Source: Burkholderiales bacterium
GTDB lineage: Bacteria > Pseudomonadota > Gammaproteobacteria > Burkholderiales > SG8-39
NCBI GenBank assembly: GCA_919902965.1
Contig: CAKKSJ010000350.1
Location: 1-8,543 of the forward strand
Reading direction: 5' to 3'
Length of the DNA: 8,543 nucleotides
Below the pieces are notes generated by a model. That model saw only the letters and a program-made list of their open reading frames with translations, was not told where the DNA came from and made no database searches. Of this stretch, positions 6,104 to 8,543 are shown piece by piece. A program made the position numbers and the translations under genes. How positions within the stretch are numbered: position 1 is the first letter of the stretch; each line of letters opens with the position of its first letter.

Positions 6104-6388
6104 TCAGGACCTCTTATAGTCGTGAGGGGTAACTTGTACAACCTGCACTAATAGCGCATCGGCGACGACGCGGTATATAACCCGCCATTGGAGCCCGAGT
6201 CGCGATGAGCGGTAGCCTTTCCATTCGCCAGCCAAGGCTTCGTCATGAAACCCCTTGATAGCCCGCAACCCGGGCGGACCAGAGAGTCGGGCAATGTCTT
6301 TCCACTTCTCGTACCGCTTCAGGATTTCGCGCGGGACTGCACCGGAGAGTTGCTTGTCGACCCGGCGATGTTCCTCGATGCGCCACAT
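6104..6388 (-). CDS. RelE-superfamily (YafQ/HigB-like) toxin, mRNA interferase (cassette 4)
   Basis: A 94-residue toxin with the compact RelE fold. Recognisable segments are LKRYEKWKDIARLSG (23-37), GFHDEALAGEWKGYRSSRL (46-64), QWRVIYRV (67-74) and the C-terminal VTPHDYKR (87-93), whose His/Asp/Tyr correspond to the conserved end of YafQ-like ribosome-dependent RNases. It would cleave mRNA on the ribosome and arrest growth when free of antitoxin. The toxin comes first and the antitoxin second, separated by one base. The start ATG at 6388 has only AAGG one base upstream, too close for a working Shine-Dalgarno, and lies 5 nt after the predicted -10. Confidence 0.9.
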   Translation of the reverse strand: MWRIEEHRRVDKQLSGAVPREILKRYEKWKDIARLSGPPGLRAIKGFHDEALAGEWKGYRSSRLGLQWRVIYRVVADALLVQVVQVTPHDYKRS

Positions 6389-6393
6389 ACCTT

Positions 6394-6423
6394 ATTGTGC
6401 CAATACCATATATGGTATGTCAA
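6394..6423 (-). promoter_or_regulatory. Promoter and 16-bp palindromic operator of the YafQ-like module
   Basis: Minus strand: -35 TTGACA (6423-6418), 18-nt spacer, -10 CACAAT (6399-6394). The spacer is almost filled by the perfect palindrome ATACCATATATGGTAT (6418-6403), so a bound antitoxin would block RNA polymerase. The -10 ends 5 nt before the toxin ATG, placing the transcription start at or next to the ATG. Confidence 0.72.
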
Positions 6424-6441
6424 GAACGCTCGCTTTCTGCG

Positions 6442-6498
6442 GCATAACGTCGCCATTGAGCCGCGCCGATATGCGTCGGCTCGAATGGCTTGTTATGC
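6442..6498 (-). repeat. attC site of the HigB2-HigA2 cassette
   Basis: Minus strand: R'' GCATAAC (6498-6492), arm GCCATTCGAGCCG, loop region, arm CGGCTCAATGGC, R' GTTATGC (6448-6442). The arms are complementary except for a single extra C on the R'' side, a clean extrahelical base. Length 57 bp; R' and R'' are perfect complements. Confidence 0.95.
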
Positions 6499-6515
6499 CT
6501 CATGCTGCCCATTTG

Positions 6516-6830
6516 TTACTTGCCGGCTACCGCCAACAACGCCTTGGGATTGGTCTGCGCAATTGTGAGCAACGTACGTGCCGCACCGCTAGGTTGCTTA
6601 CGGCCCTGCTCCCAGCCCTGAAGCGTACGAACAGATACACCTAGAAGCCTGGCGAATTGCGATTGTGACAAACCCGTACGTTCTCGCGCTTCAATTGCGG
6701 GTGAAAGGACAACCTGGGTCTTTCCCGCTTTCATTTGTTTCACTGACTCAAGCAACTCGGCAGCAAGGTCGCGCTTGGCCTCAAAGTCCCGCAGTTTGGT
6801 GCCAGTGAGCGGTTTAGTTTTCAATGACAC
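6516..6830 (-). CDS. higA2: HigA2-like antitoxin (cassette 3)
   Basis: A 104-residue antitoxin, the same length as Vibrio cholerae HigA2. The N-terminal part (about 1-45) is the likely toxin-binding region. The helix-turn-helix follows at about 52-80 (LSQSQFARLLGVSVRTLQGW, then EQGRKQPSG), a C-terminal placement characteristic of the HigA2/NadS type. I chose the GTG at 6830 because AAGGAG lies 7 nt upstream. It overlaps the 3' end of the toxin gene by 17 bases, so the two are translationally linked; the longer frame from 6902 lies inside the toxin gene. The stop is 18 bp before attC R''. Confidence 0.9.
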   Translation of the reverse strand: MSLKTKPLTGTKLRDFEAKRDLAAELLESVKQMKAGKTQVVLSPAIEARERTGLSQSQFARLLGVSVRTLQGWEQGRKQPSGAARTLLTIAQTNPKALLAVAGK

Positions 6831-7125
6831 GGCGAATCTCCTTAAGCTTGGTGCCTGTAATGTTGTCTGTCTTGGACTTCGCATAAATAAGCAGAAGTAC
6901 AACCTCTTCTTCGGCTGTGCGCGTGAAATAAATTACGCGAACACCCCCGGACTTACCAGTGCCTGCACGCCGCCAACGAACCTTTCGAATGCCACCCGAT
7001 TGGGGCACTACGTCGCCGGAATTTGGAAACTCGGCGATATATGCGGCAAATTCGCCTCGTTCTTCTTCACTACAGTAAAGTGGCCACTGCGTCTGAAACA
7101 CGAGAGTTTCGACGACGGTGAACAT
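6814..7125 (-). CDS. higB2: HigB2-like RelE-family toxin (cassette 3)
   Basis: A 103-residue toxin with the conserved order of the HigB2 branch: GGIRKVRW (44-51), GKSGGVRVIYF (57-67) and LLIYAKSKTDNI (78-89). Family members are ribosome-dependent mRNases kept silent by the co-encoded HigA2. The ATG at 7125 follows the predicted -10 (TATAGT) by 6 nt; an AGG abuts the ATG, with no properly spaced Shine-Dalgarno. Toxin precedes antitoxin in the operon. HigBA2 pairs are well known as integron cassettes in Vibrio, which fits this setting. Confidence 0.9.
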   Translation of the reverse strand: MFTVVETLVFQTQWPLYCSEEERGEFAAYIAEFPNSGDVVPQSGGIRKVRWRRAGTGKSGGVRVIYFTRTAEEEVVLLLIYAKSKTDNITGTKLKEIRRVIEN

Positions 7126-7131
7126 CCTGGG

Positions 7132-7160
7132 ACTATACGCCGCAGGAGTATAGATGTCCA
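7132..7160 (-). promoter_or_regulatory. Promoter and inverted repeat upstream of higB2-higA2
   Basis: Minus strand: -35 TGGACA (7160-7155), 17-nt spacer, -10 TATAGT (7137-7132), each 5 of 6 to consensus. An inverted repeat CTATAC...GTATAG (7153-7148 and 7138-7133, 9-nt spacer) overlaps the -10 and is a candidate HigA2 operator. The -10 ends 6 nt before the toxin ATG. Confidence 0.72.
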
Positions 7161-7177
7161 GTGGCTCGCTTTATGAG

Positions 7178-7234
7178 GCATAACGTCCGAATTGTGCGGC
7201 GCCGATAGGCGTCCGCACCAATGAGCAGTTATAC
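7178..7234 (-). repeat. attC site of the ParE-like cassette
   Basis: Minus strand: R'' GTATAAC (7234-7228), inner arms GGTGCGG and CCGCAC pairing around GCGCC/GGCGC-type sequence, R' GTTATGC (7184-7178). Length 57 bp. R'' and R' differ at one position, reflecting different neighbours. The toxin stop TAA is contained in R''. Confidence 0.92.
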
Positions 7235-7525
7235 CCTACGCTGCCAAATGGCGGGATTGCGGCGACCGTGAAACACGGAAAGGACAACCACTGAGTCCCG
7301 ACGAACCCTGAAGTACACGGAAAATGGGAAGCGGCGTGCAACTGTGCGCCGAACATCGCCGAATACAATTGGATAGCGCTCTGGGGCAGCCGCCGCGCTC
7401 GCGACTGCCTGGTCAATTTCGAAAATAAACTCCTCACCAAGACCTGGGCGCTGCTCGTCGTATCGGTCGGCTGCATCATCGAATTCGCGCCTTGCCGCGC
7501 GTCGGAAAACTACGCGTAGTGTCAT
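7229..7525 (-). CDS. ParE/RelE-family toxin (cassette 2)
   Basis: A 98-residue toxin of the plasmid-stabilisation (ParE/RelE) superfamily. Landmarks are an amphipathic N-terminal helix (FDDAADRYDEQRPGLGEEF, 15-33), RRFPFSVYFRVRRDSVVVLSV (64-84) and the ending FHGRRNPAIWQRR, highly typical of this branch. Whether it targets gyrase, as ParE does, or mRNA cannot be decided from sequence. The ATG at 7525 overlaps the antitoxin TGA as ATGA, so it is translated by coupling after the antitoxin. Gene order is antitoxin first, opposite to the other three modules here. The stop codon lies in the attC R'' box. Confidence 0.9.
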   Translation of the reverse strand: MTLRVVFRRAARREFDDAADRYDEQRPGLGEEFIFEIDQAVASAAAAPERYPIVFGDVRRTVARRFPFSVYFRVRRDSVVVLSVFHGRRNPAIWQRRV

Positions 7526-7752
7526 CGGCCCAAGCGCGAACGAGCTGCAGCCTTGATTTCGTCCCAAGGGACTACGTCATCCGGAAATGCATCGTCGTCA
7601 GCAACACGACGATCCAATTCTGCGCGTTGCAGGTCGGTAAGTGGGAAATCCTTGGCATCGATACAGATGCTTGCCCAAATTTCCTCGACGAGCGCAAGCC
7701 TTTCGTCGACATTCAGTCGATCAATGCCCAAAGTCTTAACGGACACACCCAT
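7522..7752 (-). CDS. Addiction-module antitoxin, Unstab_antitox type (cassette 2)
   Basis: A 76-residue acidic protein of the PF09720-type family, whose members pair with ParE/RelE toxins. It has the usual start (LNVDERLALVEEIWASI, 13-29), LTDLQRAELDRRV (38-50) and a C-terminal DDVVPWDEIKAAARSR (58-73) that would wrap the toxin. I chose the ATG at 7752 because GGAGG lies 5 nt upstream and the length fits the family; an ATG at 7773 is possible. No helix-turn-helix is visible. Upstream up to the cassette border (about 60 bp) I see no convincing -10, only a weak TTGGCG -35-like box and a short GCAC/GTGC repeat. Confidence 0.9.
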   Translation of the reverse strand: MGVSVKTLGIDRLNVDERLALVEEIWASICIDAKDFPLTDLQRAELDRRVADDDAFPDDVVPWDEIKAAARSRLGR

Positions 7753-7809
7753 GATTACCTCCACCAAAAACATGAAATCAGCACGTTTGTGCCGCCAACG
7801 TCGGACAGG

Positions 7810-7872
7810 GTATAACGTCGCCGCTCAACGGCGCGCCGTTTTTGGCGCGTCCGTTGCAACGACTTGTTGGGC
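7810..7872 (-). repeat. attC site of the HigB-HigA cassette, overlapping the antitoxin gene
   Basis: Minus strand: R'' GCCCAAC (7872-7866), arm with CAACGG pairing to CCGTTG, GCGCC/GGCGC around a short A-rich loop, R' GTTATAC (7816-7810). Length 63 bp. The centre closely resembles the attC at 4781-4843. The last 15 codons and stop of the antitoxin gene lie inside this site. Confidence 0.93.
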
Positions 7873-8166
7873 CACATGCGCGGACCAAGGCCTGATTTTC
7901 ACCAGCTTGGGACCGATTGCGCGCTCAGCGACCTCAGTGTCATGCGCCGCCTGCGCACGTAGCCAATAGCCGTTGGACAAACCGAAGAAGCGGCAAAGCC
8001 GCAAATCAGTATCAGCAGTAACCCCGCGCCTTCCCGCGACAATGTCTCCAATACGCTGGGCAGGAACACTGATTTCCTTTGCCAGGCGATACTGGCTAAT
8101 ACCCATGGGTTTAAGAAATTCCTCCAGGAGGAGTTCACCAGGGGTGACAGGTTTGAGTTTTCCCAT
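7825..8166 (-). CDS. higA: HigA-family antitoxin with attC-encoded tail (cassette 1)
   Basis: A 113-residue antitoxin of the HigA family: VTPGELLLEEFLKPMGISQY (7-26) leads into the XRE helix-turn-helix (about 22-50, with RLAKEISVPAQRIGDIVAGR), then LRLCRFFGLSNGYWLRAQ (55-72) and a dimer tail. Typical members end near residue 95-100, where this one reads KIRPWSAHVA. The frame then continues through 15 codons of the attC (AQQVVATDAPKTARR, 99-113) before a TGA in the L' half of the site. The ATG at 8166 has GAGG 5 nt upstream and follows the toxin stop by 12 nt. It would inhibit HigB and repress the promoter at 8453-8491. Confidence 0.92.
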   Translation of the reverse strand: MGKLKPVTPGELLLEEFLKPMGISQYRLAKEISVPAQRIGDIVAGRRGVTADTDLRLCRFFGLSNGYWLRAQAAHDTEVAERAIGPKLVKIRPWSAHVAQQVVATDAPKTARR

Positions 8167-8178
8167 ATTTGCCTCTCT

Positions 8179-8457
8179 TCAGTGGTAATCCACTATCTCT
8201 ACGTCTTCAGCGCCTGCTTCCGTCCAGCGAAAACAGACGCGCCACTGATCATTGACCCGAATGCTGTGTTGCCCGAGGCGGCCGCCCTTCAATGCTTCAA
8301 GGCGATTGCCCGGAGGCACCCGCAAGTCATTCAATTTACCCGCGATTTGTAGCTGTCTAAGTTTTCGTTGCGCCACTGCAGCAATGTTTACAAATCGCTG
8401 GACGCGCTCGCCCTTGGACAGCGCCTCCGTCTCGGGGCACGCGTACGATCTGATCAT
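8179..8457 (-). CDS. higB: HigB/GraT-type mRNA interferase toxin (cassette 1)
   Basis: A 92-residue toxin with a near-textbook HigB sequence: a MIRSYACPETEAL start, KLRQLQIAGKLNDLRVPPGN (32-51), RLEALKGGR (52-60), GQHSIRVNDQWRVCFRW (62-78) and the terminal DVEIVDYH. Family members are ribosome-associated RNases that form a complex with HigA. The ATG at 8457 lies 5 nt after the predicted -10 TACTAT, with no Shine-Dalgarno before it. Toxin first, antitoxin second, as in classical higBA. Confidence 0.94.
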   Translation of the reverse strand: MIRSYACPETEALSKGERVQRFVNIAAVAQRKLRQLQIAGKLNDLRVPPGNRLEALKGGRLGQHSIRVNDQWRVCFRWTEAGAEDVEIVDYH

Positions 8458-8491
8458 GCGCTATAGTAACGCAACGCATGATTAACGTAAA
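8453..8491 (-). promoter_or_regulatory. Promoter and operator-like inverted repeat of higB-higA
   Basis: Minus strand: -35 TTTACG (8491-8486), 17-nt spacer, -10 TACTAT (8468-8463). Both are 4 of 6 to consensus but exactly spaced. A perfect 8-bp inverted repeat ATCATGCG/CGCATGAT (8453-8460 and 8475-8482, 14-nt gap) brackets the -10 and covers the start codon; half-site centres are 22 bp apart, about two helical turns. A further related motif GCGTGATTA is at 8492-8500. Confidence 0.62.
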
Positions 8492-8504
8492 GCGTGATTA
8501 TGTG

Positions 8505-8543
8505 GCCCAACGTCCGCAGCCACCGGCGCGCACCCACCGACTT
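8505..8543 (-). repeat. attC site cut by the window end
   Basis: On the plus strand GCCCAAC at 8505-8511 is an R' box (GTTGGGC on the minus strand), followed by CGTCCG as in the attC at 7178. Its R'' half lies outside the window. The box matches the complement of the HigB-HigA cassette's own R'' exactly, as expected at that cassette's start. An attI in its place cannot be fully excluded, but the GC-rich sequence after the box favours attC. Confidence 0.75.

Larger units (their letters stand above)
3310..8543 (-). mobile_element. Distal part of an integron gene-cassette array
   Basis: Seven cassettes in one orientation, each a gene or gene pair followed on the minus strand by an attC site of 57-90 bp. 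The array continues past the right edge of the window; its left end is the terminal attC at 3310-3372. Cassettes of a sedentary chromosomal integron are read away from attI, so intI and attI should lie to the right. The mixture of toxin-antitoxin modules with a transporter, a reductase and a phosphatase is typical of such arrays. Cassette borders at G^TT of each R' box are near 8510, 7815, 7183, 6447, 5763, 4786 and 4054. Confidence 0.93.

Noticed and set aside
5842..6141. Longer antitoxin start at 6141 (and the similar long frames at 6902, 7567 and 7773)
   Set aside because: The shorter starts have Shine-Dalgarno sequences or stop-start overlaps with the partner gene and give family-typical lengths.
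7753..7815. Promoter for the ParE-like cassette (TTGGCG as -35)
   Set aside because: No acceptable -10 occurs at 16-18 nt; the best hexamer matches only the outer bases.
3310..8543. CRISPR array suggested by regularly recurring repeats
   Set aside because: Spacing is 0.6-1 kb with genes between. The repeats vary in length and sequence and have no short spacers.
8505..8543. attI site and integrase promoter at the right edge
   Set aside because: No intI coding sequence is present. The bases after the core box look like an attC L' arm shared with other sites in the array.

Overview
The window is GC-rich and looks like the chromosome of a proteobacterium, most likely a betaproteobacterium. The clues are the Nit-type amidohydrolase, the periplasmic methyltransferase-like protein and the many GTG/TTG starts, but no rRNA or marker gene is present to fix the taxon. 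It joins a stable chromosomal flank (about 1-3310) to the distal end of an integron gene-cassette array (about 3310-8543).

Flank: the 3' two-thirds of a Nit-family carbon-nitrogen hydrolase (+ strand, 1-567) converges on a tightly packed minus-strand gene set. This set reads: a small coiled-coil/membrane protein (3087-2749), an exported class I methyltransferase-like protein (2752-1913, ATGA overlap), a 69-residue zinc-knuckle-like ORF (1916-1707, GTGA overlap) and a membrane-anchored periplasmic protein (1682-621). A gene-poor stretch at 3088-3310 separates it from the array.

Array: every gene from 3374 to 8457 is on the minus strand, and each cassette ends in an attC recombination site with R''/R' core boxes and imperfect inverted L arms. 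There are six complete attC sites (4049-4109, 4781-4843, 5758-5847, 6442-6498, 7178-7234, 7810-7872), one terminal site with a ruined R' box (3310-3372) and one cut by the window end (from 8505). Reading 5'->3' on the minus strand, the seven cassettes are: HigB-HigA toxin-antitoxin; Unstab_antitox-type antitoxin plus ParE-type toxin; HigB2-HigA2; a RelE/YafQ-like toxin plus XRE antitoxin; an EamA/DMT transporter; a RibD_C/DHFR-like reductase; and a HAD phosphatase resembling YieH. The integrase gene and attI are not in the window; from the cassette orientation they should lie to the right.

How it works together: four consecutive toxin-antitoxin cassettes lie upstream of three metabolic or transport cassettes that have almost no 5' non-coding DNA and no visible promoter. 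Three of the TA cassettes carry their own promoter with an overlapping palindrome, a likely autoregulatory operator. In all three the -10 hexamer ends only 5-6 nt before the toxin ATG, which suggests leaderless toxin mRNA followed by an antitoxin with a good Shine-Dalgarno. The TA cassettes may therefore stabilise the array and also supply transcription to the cassettes behind them. The cassette borders are confirmed internally: in five of seven cassettes the first six bases match the complement of the cassette's own R'' box exactly.
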